Shown here piece by piece: positions 15,299 through 23,554 of a stretch of DNA of 32,609 bases. Position 1 is the stretch's first letter, and each line of letters opens with the position of its first letter. The stretch is taken from contig JAIRVB010000054.1 in the NCBI GenBank assembly GCA_031254105.1, positions 1 to 32,609 of the forward strand, in the 5' to 3' direction. The notes beneath the pieces are model-generated. The model ran no database searches. It was not told where the DNA came from and saw nothing but the letters and a program-made list of their open reading frames with translations. A program made the translations under genes and the position numbers. The DNA is from Chitinispirillales bacterium (lineage in GTDB: Bacteria; Fibrobacterota; Chitinivibrionia; Chitinivibrionales; Chitinispirillaceae).

Positions 15299-16264
15299 GT
15301 GAGCGATATTAAATCTCGTATCCTTTCTGTTGGTACATTTGTGCCGGATAAGGTTCTAACCAATAAAGAGATCGAAGGTTTTTTGGATACAAGTGATGAG
15401 TGGATCACGGCCAGAACCGGCATAAAAGAGCGGCGCATAGTTGACAAAGAGCACCCCATGAGTGCTGCGGATATGGGTGTAAAAGCTTCTTACGCAGCGA
15501 TGGAACGCGCGGGAGTAACAGCCGATGATATTGACGGCATCATTGTGGCGACATTTACCCCTGACAATTTTTTCCCGTCCACCGCCTGCCGCGTTCAGTC
15601 GGATCTTAAATGTAACAACGCTTTTGCGTTTGATATGAGCGCCGCGTGTGCGGGTTTTGCTTATGCGCTTACTGTAGCAAATAACATGGTTGTTTCCGGT
15701 CAGGCCCGTACAATGCTTGTTGTGGGTTCTGAGGTGATCTCTAAAACGCTTGACTGGAGCGACCGGGGTACCTGCATTCTGTTTGGAGACGGTGCGGGCG
15801 TTGTGGTGCTTCAGGCGGAAAAAAACCGTAACCCGGTCAGAGGTATTTTGTCAAGTTATTTATTTTCTGATGGAACTTTGGGTGATCTGCTTAAGCTTCC
15901 CGCCTGGGGTGATGAGCGTTTTCTTAGGATGAAAGGCAATGAGGTTTTCAAGCACGCCGTGCGTTTCATGACAGACGCGTCTTTAAGGGCTATCACTAAA
16001 GCGGGTCTTGACGTTAACGACATAGATTTAATTGTGCCTCACCAGGCAAATATCAGAATAATCAGCGCGCTTGCCGAGCAGCTGTCGGTACCTATGGATA
16101 AAGTCGCGGTTAATCTTGAAAAGTATGGTAACACCTCAAGCGCGTCCATACCGCTTGCTTTTGAAGAAGCGTGGCTTGACGGACGGGTGAAGGATGGATC
16201 GAAAGTCCTGTTTGTAGGTGTTGGCGGAGGGTTTTCGGTGGGCAGCATGGTTTGCGTGATGTGA
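15299..16264 (+). CDS. fabH: 3-oxoacyl-ACP synthase III
   Basis: FabH condenses acetyl-CoA (or another primer) with malonyl-ACP to start fatty acid synthesis. At 321 residues it is of usual length. The catalytic triad is visible: Cys117 in DMSAACAGFAYAL, His248 in IVPHQANIRI and Asn278 in LEKYGNTSSASIP, close to the E. coli positions. The C-terminal glycine loop GVGGGFSVGSM is typical. I use the GTG start with AGG five bases upstream. It is separated from plsX by the 32-bp inverted repeat element and from fabD by a REP array, both of which interrupt an otherwise conserved operon. Confidence 0.97.
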   Translation: MSDIKSRILSVGTFVPDKVLTNKEIEGFLDTSDEWITARTGIKERRIVDKEHPMSAADMGVKASYAAMERAGVTADDIDGIIVATFTPDNFFPSTACRVQSDLKCNNAFAFDMSAACAGFAYALTVANNMVVSGQARTMLVVGSEVISKTLDWSDRGTCILFGDGAGVVVLQAEKNRNPVRGILSSYLFSDGTLGDLLKLPAWGDERFLRMKGNEVFKHAVRFMTDASLRAITKAGLDVNDIDLIVPHQANIRIISALAEQLSVPMDKVAVNLEKYGNTSSASIPLAFEEAWLDGRVKDGSKVLFVGVGGGFSVGSMVCVM

Positions 16265-16270
16265 TATATT

Positions 16271-16580
16271 GGGGCGCGGGATAGGGCGAATGATTATTCG
16301 CCCGCACACGGATGGCCGTATTGCGGCGCATGATAGGGCACCCGCAAGGGGTGCCCGTACAAATGATATGCAATGAATATCCGCATACCCCCACATACGC
16401 AAAATGTATGGTACGCCCTGTAGGGGCACCCCTCGCGGGTGCCCCATCATGCGTCCATGCCATGCGCGGATGTATAAAAAATTGCCATATAAAATGGGCA
16501 CCCGCAAGTGGCGCCCGTACAGGGATCGGGGATCAGGAAATAAAATATGGCGAAAGATTATTCGCCCGTACATGAACGCG
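16271..16580. repeat. Array of REP-like palindromes between fabH and fabD
   Basis: This 350-base gap has no supported gene. It holds at least five short palindromes: GGGCGAAT/ATTCGCCC at 16284-16303, GGGCACCC/GGGTGCCC at 16336-16356, GGGGCACCC/GGGTGCCCC at 16423-16445, an imperfect GGGCACCC copy at 16496-16516 and a GGCGAA/TTCGCC copy at 16549-16566. The elements around 16330-16360 and 16420-16452 are near-identical but inverted relative to each other, as in BIMEs. Overlapping open frames in all directions here are by-products of the repeats. Confidence 0.8.
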
Positions 16581-16616
16581 GATTGAGAAATTAAGAAACC
16601 AAGGAGACGTAATATT

Positions 16617-17558
16617 ATGAAAATATCGATGCTCTTCCCCGGTCAGGGATCTCAGTTTACAGGTATGGCCAAAGATTTCTACGAAGAAGTCCCCGCCGCC
16701 CGTTTACGGTTTGAAGAGGCTGACAAAATTTTAGGGCGTGATCTCAGCCGTATCATTTTTGAAGGGCCGTCGGAAGAACTTACCGCAACCCAAAATACTC
16801 AGCCCGCTCTTTTCACAGTTGAAGCGGTTATAACCGATTTTCTTATGTCGCAGGGAGCAGTCCCGCAGTACGCGGCGGGTCATAGTCTTGGTGAATACAG
16901 CGCGCTTTACGCGGCAGGGGTTATCGGGTTTGAGGATGGATTAAAAACTGTCGCGGCACGCGGAGCGGCGATGGCTGAGGCGGGCAGACAGGCTCCGGGC
17001 GCAATGGCTGCTGTTATGGGGATAGACAGGGAAAAAACCATCTCTGTACTTTCGCGGGTGAGAAGCGGCATTGTTGTAGCGGCAAATGAGAATTCTCCTG
17101 AACAAACGGTTATTTCCGGTGAAGTTGAAGCGGTCAACGAAGCCTGTGTTTTATTGAAAGAGGTGGGAGCAAAGCGCACGGTTGTGCTGCCTGTCAGCGG
17201 CGCTTTTCATTCACCGCTTATGAGGTCAGCGGCGGATAAACTTCAGGCGGCTTTGGTTCCCGTTGTTTTTTCAACACCACGCTGCCCTGTCATAACAAAT
17301 GTGACGGCAAAAGCGGAAACCGACCCCGCTCTTATGAAAGATTTACTTGTCAAACAACTCATGTCGCCTGTTAAGTGGGTAGACTCTATGATTACATTAT
17401 CGGCCCTGTCTCCAGATTTTTGCGCTGAGGTTGGACCTGGGACTGTACTTAAGGGGCTTACAAAAAAATGCGCGCCATCGTTAAATGTTATTTCATGTGA
17501 CACTGTAGAAAATTTATATTCATTGATTAATCAAAATAACCAGGAGTGCGTAAGGTGA
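16617..17558 (+). CDS. fabD: Malonyl-CoA:ACP transacylase
   Basis: FabD transfers malonyl groups from CoA to the acyl carrier protein. The protein has 313 residues, with FPGQGSQ near residue 7 (Gln11 oxyanion), nucleophile Ser90 in GHSLGEYSAL, Arg115 in the AARG stretch and the active-site His198 in SGAFHSPLM. NTQPALFTVEA is also typical. AAGGAG lies ten bases upstream. Its stop overlaps the fabG start as GTGA, which indicates translational coupling. Its separation from fabH by a REP array suggests either a separate promoter or read-through. Confidence 0.97.
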   Translation: MKISMLFPGQGSQFTGMAKDFYEEVPAARLRFEEADKILGRDLSRIIFEGPSEELTATQNTQPALFTVEAVITDFLMSQGAVPQYAAGHSLGEYSALYAAGVIGFEDGLKTVAARGAAMAEAGRQAPGAMAAVMGIDREKTISVLSRVRSGIVVAANENSPEQTVISGEVEAVNEACVLLKEVGAKRTVVLPVSGAFHSPLMRSAADKLQAALVPVVFSTPRCPVITNVTAKAETDPALMKDLLVKQLMSPVKWVDSMITLSALSPDFCAEVGPGTVLKGLTKKCAPSLNVISCDTVENLYSLINQNNQECVR

Positions 17559-18298
17559 TAGATCTTTCATCAAAAAAGGCGCTTGTTACCGGTTCGGGGC
17601 GCGGTATCGGCAGGGAGATCGCTCTCAAGCTTGCAAAGGCCGGAGCGGATGTGGCTATAAGCGATATCGACCTTGAGACCGCAAAGAAAACGGCGGCTGA
17701 AATTGAGGTTCTGGGACGCAAGTCTACCGCTGTCGCGGCTGATGTGTCAAAAGCGGCTGATGTCGAAAAAATGTTTGCGGATGTAATTAAAGCCTTTGGC
17801 GGAATTGATATTCTTGTCAATAACGCGGGGATAACAAAAGATGGTCTTCTTATGAGAATGAAAGAGGAAGACTGGGACGCGGTTCTCAACGTGAACCTCA
17901 AGAGCGCCTACCTCTGCTGTAAAGAAGCCGCGCGCCCGATGATGAGCGCCCGTAGCGGTAAGATCATAAATATCGCCTCTGTAGTGGGGCTTATGGGTAA
18001 CGCGGGTCAGGCCAACTACTCCGCTTCAAAAGCGGGTATGATCGGTCTTACGAAAACTCTGGCTCGTGAATTCGCCTCCCGTTCAATCAATGTAAACGCT
18101 GTGGCTCCCGGCTTTATCCGTACCGCCATGACAGATAAACTCAGCGATGAGGCTAAGCAAAAACTTGCCGGCGGAATCCCCATGGCAAAGCTTGGCGAAC
18201 CTGAAGATGTGGCTAACGCGGTGCTGTTTTTGAGTTCATCCCTGTCCGATTACGTTACCGGTCAGGTGCTGACTGTTGACGGCGGACTTGTTATGTAG
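17555..18298 (+). CDS. fabG: 3-oxoacyl-ACP reductase
   Basis: FabG is the NADPH-dependent short-chain dehydrogenase that reduces the 3-keto intermediate. I start it at GTG 17555, because AGGAG at 17542-17546 has ideal spacing to it and the GTG overlaps the fabD stop; the longer frame from 17546 would begin inside that site. Counting from there, the cofactor loop is TGSGRGIG (12-19), NNAG lies at 89-92, and the catalytic residues are Asn114, Ser142, Tyr155 and Lys159 (ANYSASKAG). At 247 residues the length is typical. The cofactor loop has GSG where ASR is more usual, a conservative variation. Confidence 0.96.
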   Translation: MIDLSSKKALVTGSGRGIGREIALKLAKAGADVAISDIDLETAKKTAAEIEVLGRKSTAVAADVSKAADVEKMFADVIKAFGGIDILVNNAGITKDGLLMRMKEEDWDAVLNVNLKSAYLCCKEAARPMMSARSGKIINIASVVGLMGNAGQANYSASKAGMIGLTKTLAREFASRSINVNAVAPGFIRTAMTDKLSDEAKQKLAGGIPMAKLGEPEDVANAVLFLSSSLSDYVTGQVLTVDGGLVM

Positions 18299-18353
18299 AG
18301 TGGTATTAATCATATTATAAACATTATTAGTCTCTTTTGAAAGGAGAAAAACC

Positions 18354-18587
18354 GTGAGTGAAGTAGAATCAAAAGTAAAACAGATCATTGCCGAGAAGCT
18401 TGGCGTGAGCGAAGAAAAAATCGGCCCGACATCTTCATTTGTAGATGACCTGGGCGCTGACTCTTTAGATCAGGTGGAACTCATCATGGCTTTTGAAGAC
18501 GCCTTCGAAGTCGAGATTCCCGATGAAGACGCAGAGAAGATGCGCACAGTTAAGGATGCTCTGGAATATCTCTCAAGCAAGCTCTAA
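18354..18587 (+). CDS. acpP: Acyl carrier protein
   Basis: AcpP carries growing acyl chains on a 4'-phosphopantetheine arm. The protein has 77 residues and is highly acidic. The attachment site is Ser37 in [13 protein letters not shown], and the C-terminus [11 protein letters not shown] is standard. The GTG start is preceded by AAAGGAG with good spacing, a stronger ribosome-binding site than those of its neighbours, which fits the high abundance expected of ACP. A terminator-like hairpin follows. Confidence 0.98.
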   Translation: MSEVESKVKQIIAEKLGVSEEKIGPTSSFVDDLGADSLDQVELIMAFEDAFEVEIPDEDAEKMRTVKDALEYLSSKL

Positions 18588-18608
18588 GAGATAGTACGTT
18601 TAAAAACA

Positions 18609-18653
18609 GGGCTCTTTGACGCACGGGAAAACTTTGCGCCAGAGAGCTCTTTT
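18609..18653 (+). terminator. Terminator-like hairpin after acpP
   Basis: GGGCTCTTTGACGCA and TGCGCCAGAGAGCTC form an imperfect stem with a G-T pair and small bulges, followed immediately by TTTT at 18650-18653. It starts 22 bases after the acpP stop. It could end most transcripts from fabDG-acpP, or attenuate read-through into fabF, which begins 190 bases further on. Confidence 0.6.
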
Positions 18654-18737
18654 GGTAATGATCATCAATGCGCATGATTTATCGCTTCTGTTGACTTGGG
18701 GTATGAGGTCGTGTGTATTGATAATCACTGCCAAAAG

Positions 18738-18757
18738 ATTCCCGCTTTCGCGGGAAT
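18738..18757. repeat. Short palindrome ATTCCCGC-TTTC-GCGGGAAT
   Basis: This is an 8-bp perfect stem with a 4-base loop, followed by GACGG. Palindromes of this kind are scattered through many bacterial genomes. It lies in the gap between acpP and fabF and differs in sequence from the GGGCGGCC and GGGCGAA families elsewhere in the window. Confidence 0.65.
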
Positions 18758-18840
18758 GACGGAATAAGAATGGAATGATGAAAGCGTTTGCAAGCGGTAT
18801 GGATCACGCATACCAATAATCACTACTAAAAAGGTTAGTC

Positions 18841-20079
18841 ATGACAAATAGAGTGGTAATTACAGGGCTTGGGGTGACGAGTCCGGTTGGTAATGATGTA
18901 AATACATTTTGGACCTCTCTTTGCGCTGGCAAGTCGGGGATAGATAAGGTCACTGCGTTTGACACATCTGATTATCCTACAAAAATTGCCGGAGAGGTTA
19001 AAGATCTCGATTGCAGCGGTTTTCTTGACCCTAAGGAAATAAAGCGCAATGACAGGGTGATTCTTCTGGGGCTTGCGGCTGCGCATCAGGCTGTTAAGGA
19101 TTCCGGTCTCGATTTGAAAAATTTGGATTTGGATAACATTGGGGTTATTGTTGGTTCCGGCATCGGCGGTCTAAAAACTATGGAAACCGAGCAGACCAAG
19201 CTGGTGCAGAGAGGGCCGAACCGCGTTTCCCCTTTTCTCATACCAATGATAATAGCCGACATGCCCGCGGGTCTTATCTCCATGCAGTATGGTTTTAAGG
19301 GGCCTAACTATGCGGTTGTGAGCGCGTGCGCTTCCGGCGGACACAGCATTGGCGATGCGTATATGATGATAAAGTGCGGAATGATGGATGCCGCGCTTGC
19401 CGGAGGAACCGAAGCTGTTATCACGCCTCTTTCATTTGCCGGATTCTGTTCGATGAAGGCGATGTCGACAAGGAATGATATTCCGTCAAAGGCGAGCTCC
19501 CCGTTTGACATTAAGCGTGATGGGTTTGTGATGGGAGAGGGCAGCGGTATAGTAGTTCTCGAAAGTTTGGAGCACGCGCTTAAAAGAGGAGCGAAAATTT
19601 ACGGTGAAATGTTTGGGTATGGGGCGACCTCTGACGCGCACCATCTCACTCAACCTGCCCCTGAGGGGTTGGGGGCGCAGGCGTCTATGAAAATGGCGGT
19701 TAAAAGCGCTAACCTTTCTGTTAATGATATAGATTACATAAACGCTCATGGGACCTCAACGCCTTTTAATGACAAGGGAGAATCTTTTGCCATATCGCAA
19801 GTCTTTGGCGAAGCTGTCGATAAAATAAATATCAGTTCGACAAAATCAATGACAGGGCATCTTTTGGGAGCCAGCGGCGGTATTGAGTTTATCGCTTCGC
19901 TTCTTGCGGTAAGGGATGGAATCATCCCTCCGACAATTAACTATGAGGACCCGGATCCGGAGTGCGCTCTCAACTATACTCCTAATACCGCGATTAAAAG
20001 AGAGGTACGCTATGCGTTGAGCAACTCCTTTGGTTTTGGCGGACATAACGTATCGCTTGTTGTCGGAAAGTATCAATGA
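18841..20079 (+). CDS. fabF: 3-oxoacyl-ACP synthase II
   Basis: FabF elongates acyl-ACP by condensation with malonyl-ACP. The 412-residue protein has the Cys-His-His active site of KAS I/II: Cys163 in VVSACASGGHSIGDAY, His303 in NAHGTSTPFND and His340 in KSMTGHLLGASGG. A typical C-terminal NSFGFGGHNVSLV is present. It overlaps rnc by four bases (ATGA), so the two are translationally coupled. The leader holds a palindrome and a weak AAGG; given the hairpin after acpP, it may have its own promoter. Confidence 0.97.
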   Translation: MTNRVVITGLGVTSPVGNDVNTFWTSLCAGKSGIDKVTAFDTSDYPTKIAGEVKDLDCSGFLDPKEIKRNDRVILLGLAAAHQAVKDSGLDLKNLDLDNIGVIVGSGIGGLKTMETEQTKLVQRGPNRVSPFLIPMIIADMPAGLISMQYGFKGPNYAVVSACASGGHSIGDAYMMIKCGMMDAALAGGTEAVITPLSFAGFCSMKAMSTRNDIPSKASSPFDIKRDGFVMGEGSGIVVLESLEHALKRGAKIYGEMFGYGATSDAHHLTQPAPEGLGAQASMKMAVKSANLSVNDIDYINAHGTSTPFNDKGESFAISQVFGEAVDKINISSTKSMTGHLLGASGGIEFIASLLAVRDGIIPPTINYEDPDPECALNYTPNTAIKREVRYALSNSFGFGGHNVSLVVGKYQ

Positions 20080-20891
20080 GTTTTGTGAGACAGAATAATA
20101 AAATTTTAAGTTTTGTCAGTGGTTTTTTTTTTCGCGGTAAAAAGAGTGTCGGGCAGTTAAATAAATTTCAGAAACTTATAGGTTACTGTTTTAAGACTGA
20201 ATCGTTACTGAAGCACTCACTTACCCACAAGTCGTTTGTCAGTCAGGAAGATACAAAGGGATTACTGTCAAACGAACGTCTTGAGTTCTTAGGCGACTCA
20301 GTGATAAACTGCCTCGTAACCGAGTATCTTTACTTTACTCATCCTGACAAAAGCGAAGGACAGCTATCCAAAATAAAATCGCTTGTTGTCAGCCGCAAAA
20401 TTTTAGGTGAGATAGCGAATGGGCTCGAATTAGGTAAGTTTTTAATAATGGGGCCAAGCGAAGAGAAATCGGGAGGGCGTTCCCGGATGTCTACAATGTC
20501 AAACGCCTTTGAAGCGGTTGTGGGCGCTGTGTACCTTGATGGAGGCTTAGTCCCGTGCAAAACACTTTTAGAACGCTGGCTTTTCGGCAGGATAGAGGGT
20601 TTTCTTGGGGATGAGAGCAACATAAATTATAAAAGTAAAATTCTTGAGATGGCCCAGCGTGACGGTTTTGGTATTCCGCGCTATGTAACAGTGTCGGAGA
20701 GCGGGCCTGATCACGCGAAGCAGTTTAAGGTAAAAATAATTATAGGCGGCGTTGAGATGGGGGAGGGGACAGGGCCCAACAAAAAGCTTTCCCAGCAGAC
20801 GGCCGCTCAGAACGCAAGCATGAATTATGATAGAGAATTAATATTATCCCGTATCAAAGGAGAGCAGGAAGATGAATTACTTTCTCAGTGA
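20076..20891 (+). CDS. rnc: Ribonuclease III
   Basis: RNase III cleaves double-stranded RNA in rRNA processing and decay. The 271-residue protein has the signature NERLEFLGDS (66-75, with Glu70 and Asp74), a second acidic cluster in SNAFEAVVGAVYLDGG (Glu146) and a C-terminal dsRNA-binding domain from about 190 (NYKSKILEMAQRDG, GPNKKLSQQTAAQNA). The position three before Glu146 is Asn rather than the Asp of E. coli, a variation seen in other bacteria. The N-terminus is about 30 residues longer than in E. coli and includes a basic/aromatic stretch. It overlaps both neighbours. Confidence 0.95.
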   Translation: MSFVRQNNKILSFVSGFFFRGKKSVGQLNKFQKLIGYCFKTESLLKHSLTHKSFVSQEDTKGLLSNERLEFLGDSVINCLVTEYLYFTHPDKSEGQLSKIKSLVVSRKILGEIANGLELGKFLIMGPSEEKSGGRSRMSTMSNAFEAVVGAVYLDGGLVPCKTLLERWLFGRIEGFLGDESNINYKSKILEMAQRDGFGIPRYVTVSESGPDHAKQFKVKIIIGGVEMGEGTGPNKKLSQQTAAQNASMNYDRELILSRIKGEQEDELLSQ

Positions 20892-22026
20892 AGAACAGCA
20901 GATGATCGTTGACACCGCAAGAGAGATTGCCCACAAGAAGATTATCCCGGTCAGAGAGAAATATGATCATGAGGGGATTTTCCCCTGGGATGTGGTACAG
21001 GCTCTTTCTGAAGCGGATATGTGCGGTTTATATATCCCGCAGGAATACGGCGGGTTTGGCGGCGGCGTCTTTGAACTGTGTCTTGCGGTTGAAGAGCTCT
21101 CTAAAATTGACGGCGGAATCTCGCTTGCAATGGCAGCCACTGCGCTTGGAACTTTCCCGATTCTCCTTCACGCATCGGAAGAACAGAAGAAAAAATATCT
21201 GCCAGGAATCGCGGCAGGTAAAACAATTGCCGCGTTTGGTTTGACAGAAGCAAACGCGGGAAGCGATGCTCTTGGCATGAAGACCACAGCCGTTCTTGAC
21301 GGAAACGAGTGGGTGATAAACGGTACAAAGCAGTGGATCACAAACGGTGAGAACGCTCAGGTCTACACAGTTTTCGCAAAAACAAATCCTAACAAGGGCG
21401 CGCGCGGAATCTCCTGCTTTATCATCGAAAAGGGAACGCCCGGTTTTACATTTGGCAAGCATGAAGATAAAATGGGTATTAGAGCGTCAAGCACAACAGA
21501 ACTTGTTTTTCAGGATTGTCGTATCCCCAAAGACGCGATTCTTGGCAAAGAGGGTATGGGTTCTATCGTAGCGATTCACACGCTCAACAACTCCCGCCCC
21601 GGTGTTGGATCACAGGCTCTCGGTATCGCTGCAGGAGCGCTTGATGACGCGGTAAAGTACTCACGCGAACGCGTTCAGTTCGGTTGCGCGATCTCTTCAT
21701 TTCAGGCTGTTCAGCACATGCTTGCTGATATGGCTACAGAAATTGAAGCCGCCCGCGCGCTTCTCTACTGCACAGCCCGTATGATTGACGCTGGAGCAAA
21801 AGACTTCGCGAAAGAATCCGCAATGTCAAAGCTTTACTGCTCAGACGTCGCGATGCGGGTAACGGTAGACGCGCTCCAGGTAATGGGCGGTTACGGTTAC
21901 ATGCGTGAATACCCGATGGAAAAGCGTATGCGTGACGCAAAGATTACGCAGATTTACGAAGGAACAAACCAGATTCAGAGAAACGAGATCGCGATGAAAT
22001 TAATTAAGGAAGTCGCGTCGTCGTAA
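20872..22026 (+). CDS. Acyl-CoA dehydrogenase (short-chain/butyryl type)
   Basis: This FAD enzyme introduces a trans-2,3 double bond into acyl-CoA. At 384 residues it matches the short-chain/butyryl-CoA dehydrogenase subfamily. Signatures are FGLTEANAGSDALG in the middle domain, WITNGENAQVYTVFAKT, and the C-terminal VMGGYGYMREYPMEKRMRDA followed by IYEGTNQIQRNEIA, where Glu363 is the likely catalytic base. AGGAG precedes the ATG, which lies inside the end of rnc (20-base overlap). No electron-transfer flavoprotein or thiolase genes are nearby. It could serve fermentation, fatty-acid turnover or, less usually, lipid biosynthesis. Confidence 0.93.
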   Translation: MNYFLSEEQQMIVDTAREIAHKKIIPVREKYDHEGIFPWDVVQALSEADMCGLYIPQEYGGFGGGVFELCLAVEELSKIDGGISLAMAATALGTFPILLHASEEQKKKYLPGIAAGKTIAAFGLTEANAGSDALGMKTTAVLDGNEWVINGTKQWITNGENAQVYTVFAKTNPNKGARGISCFIIEKGTPGFTFGKHEDKMGIRASSTTELVFQDCRIPKDAILGKEGMGSIVAIHTLNNSRPGVGSQALGIAAGALDDAVKYSRERVQFGCAISSFQAVQHMLADMATEIEAARALLYCTARMIDAGAKDFAKESAMSKLYCSDVAMRVTVDALQVMGGYGYMREYPMEKRMRDAKITQIYEGTNQIQRNEIAMKLIKEVASS

Positions 22027-22046
22027 TTTTTTTGTGGCATACGTAG

Positions 22047-22226
22047 GGGCGGCCATCGGCCGCCCGCACACCCCGCGTCCGTACATTACATGCTGTGCAT
22101 ATGATATATCCCGAATGTGATATATTAAAAATATGATACACCCCCGCACATATAATGCGCATGTTTTTTCATATATCCGTATATTGTTTATGTGTGTGAT
22201 ATGCGGACGGCAATGGCCGCGCCTAC
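22047..22226. repeat. Pair of inverted REP-like palindromes
   Basis: GGGCGGCC/GGCCGCCC at 22047-22065 is preceded by GTAG, as at 13751 and 13921. A degenerate copy lies in the opposite orientation at 22203-22226 (GCGGACGGCAATGGCCGCGC, then CTACG). Together they bracket an AT-rich segment, in a BIME-like arrangement. Confidence 0.6.
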
Positions 22227-22307
22227 GGGGGATTCGGACCCCATATCAAATATTTTGAGCGTGTAAAATTTTTTCTGTAAAAATTAATCTTTCAATCATA
22301 CAAAGAT

Positions 22308-22403
22308 AATGCGGAAATAATAATGCAGAATGCAGAAATATTAAAAACTCTTAAAATACATAAATAAACTATTCAACTATCTTATTTGTTTTATTTCTGC
22401 ATT
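22308..22403. repeat. ATGCAGAA inverted repeat element, copy 2
   Basis: The 32-base left arm at 22308-22339 is the same as copy 1 except for one base (GCGG for GCAG). The right arm is shortened to ATTTCTGCATT at 22393-22403, which still pairs with the inner end of the left arm. It lies at the 3' end of the glycosyltransferase gene. Confidence 0.75.
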
Positions 22404-22415
22404 AAACAAACTAAA

Positions 22416-23420
22416 TTACAAAAAGTAATTTACACTCTCAATATGTTCGAGACCCTCAATAACAGTTTGCGGTTTTAATTTTTTCATGCATCCCCAATGA
22501 ATAAGAGGACATCTGTTTCCGCCATGAAGATGGCAGGGACGGCATAGCATTTTGAGTTCAAACACTTTATAGGGCGGATTCGCATAGGGGTAAAAACCGA
22601 AGTGACGCGTTGTGGGGCCAAAAATTACACCTGTCTTTACCCCGCAGGCGCGTGCCAGATGTGAAAGGCCGGTATCGTTACCAAGAGCAAGCGAACAGCG
22701 GCTCAGCACTTTGCCGCATTCGTTAAGCGTAAGTTTGCCTGCTAAAGACAAACAATTCTCTTTTATACGCTCAATAGCGGCGTTTGCTTCAGATATATCC
22801 TCTTTGCCGCCAAGAATTAAAACTCTCCACCCTTTAGCCGCGTAATGCCGCCCGACTTGTACAAAATACTCTAAAGGCCACTGCTTATTTTTCCACGCGC
22901 TGAACGGGAAAAGCGCGATTACCGGTTGTCCATTCCCTTCATTCTCCCAACGCCGGAAACTTTCCGGAAGCTGATCTCCAAAATCAAGTTTAAGCGCCGG
23001 AACCGGAGTAAGCGTGTCTCCGCCGACCGCCTTGATATATGCGGACGCAACTGCGTACGCGCTGCCGTAGAGGTCAATGCGAAGTAAAAGTAAAAGGAGT
23101 CTTTTGATACGCGGCTTTTTGAATACGCCTGTAACCGTATTTATCCCAAGAGATTTTAGCAGACGCCTGCTTTTAGAGCTGTTTTGCAAGTCGAACACCA
23201 GATCAAAATCATCTTTGAGTATAGCTTTACAAGGGAGTTCTCCCTTCTTTATACCAATGACAGATGATAAACGCGAATCACCTTCAAAAAGAGAGGCGTA
23301 GGCGCTGCTTGTCAAGAGGGTTATCGACGAATCGTGATATTTTCCATTAAGATATGTGATGACAGGAGATACGAGAATAACATCTCCCATGGAAGAAAGG
23401 CGTATAAGCAGGATTTTCAT
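22416..23420 (-). CDS. Glycosyltransferase family 9 (heptosyltransferase-like)
   Basis: This 334-residue GT-B fold enzyme is of the ADP-heptose:LPS heptosyltransferase family, acting on the cytoplasmic face of the inner membrane to build LPS core. The N-terminal domain starts MKILLIRLSSMGDVILVSPV, typical of WaaC/WaaF/WaaQ. The C-terminal nucleotide-sugar domain has PFSAWKNKQWPLEYF, LGGKED, SLAGKLTLNECGKVLSRC and LGNDTGLSHLARACGV followed by GPT. A Cys-rich C-terminus (CRPCHLHGGNRCPL) is common in family members. AGGA lies about ten bases before the start. The exact acceptor cannot be told from sequence. It stands alone with a repeat element at both ends. Confidence 0.9.
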   Translation of the reverse strand: MKILLIRLSSMGDVILVSPVITYLNGKYHDSSITLLTSSAYASLFEGDSRLSSVIGIKKGELPCKAILKDDFDLVFDLQNSSKSRRLLKSLGINTVTGVFKKPRIKRLLLLLLRIDLYGSAYAVASAYIKAVGGDTLTPVPALKLDFGDQLPESFRRWENEGNGQPVIALFPFSAWKNKQWPLEYFVQVGRHYAAKGWRVLILGGKEDISEANAAIERIKENCLSLAGKLTLNECGKVLSRCSLALGNDTGLSHLARACGVKTGVIFGPTTRHFGFYPYANPPYKVFELKMLCRPCHLHGGNRCPLIHWGCMKKLKPQTVIEGLEHIESVNYFL

Positions 23421-23435
23421 ATTTGAAATATCCTT

Positions 23436-23554
23436 AAATAATAATGCAGAATGCAGAATGCAAAAATAAAAATAGGTAAGTCCAAATCATCGTTAAGCAA
23501 ATTGGTTTTAGGTTTTGATTTTATTTCTGCATTCTGCATTATTATTTCTGCGTT
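23436..23554. repeat. ATGCAGAA inverted repeat element, copy 3
   Basis: The right arm at 23523-23554 differs by one base from the right arm of copy 1; the left arm at about 23436-23467 is imperfect, with an extra ATGCAGA unit. The loop sequence is unrelated to that of copy 1. The stop codon of the kinase gene (23553-23555) overlaps the outer end of the right arm, so the element sits right at that gene's 3' end. Confidence 0.75.

Larger units (their letters stand above)
22027..22415. other. Intergenic region between convergent genes
   Basis: No gene is supported in these 389 bases. It contains a T-run directly after the acyl-CoA dehydrogenase stop, two REP-like copies in opposite orientation (22047-22065 and 22203-22226), an AT-rich stretch full of ATAT/CATATG words, a GGGG-GATTCGGA-CCCC hairpin at about 22228-22242, and the second copy of the ATGCAGAA inverted-repeat element. 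Confidence 0.6.

Noticed and set aside
16110-16586. Several overlapping frames of 60-145 codons on both strands in the fabH-fabD gap
   Set aside because: They are produced by the GC-rich palindromes, which read open in many frames, and none has a ribosome-binding site or a natural-looking product.
22225-22250. tRNA T-arm-like hairpin GGGG-GATTCGGA-CCCC
   Set aside because: No acceptor, D or anticodon arms can be fitted around it in either orientation.
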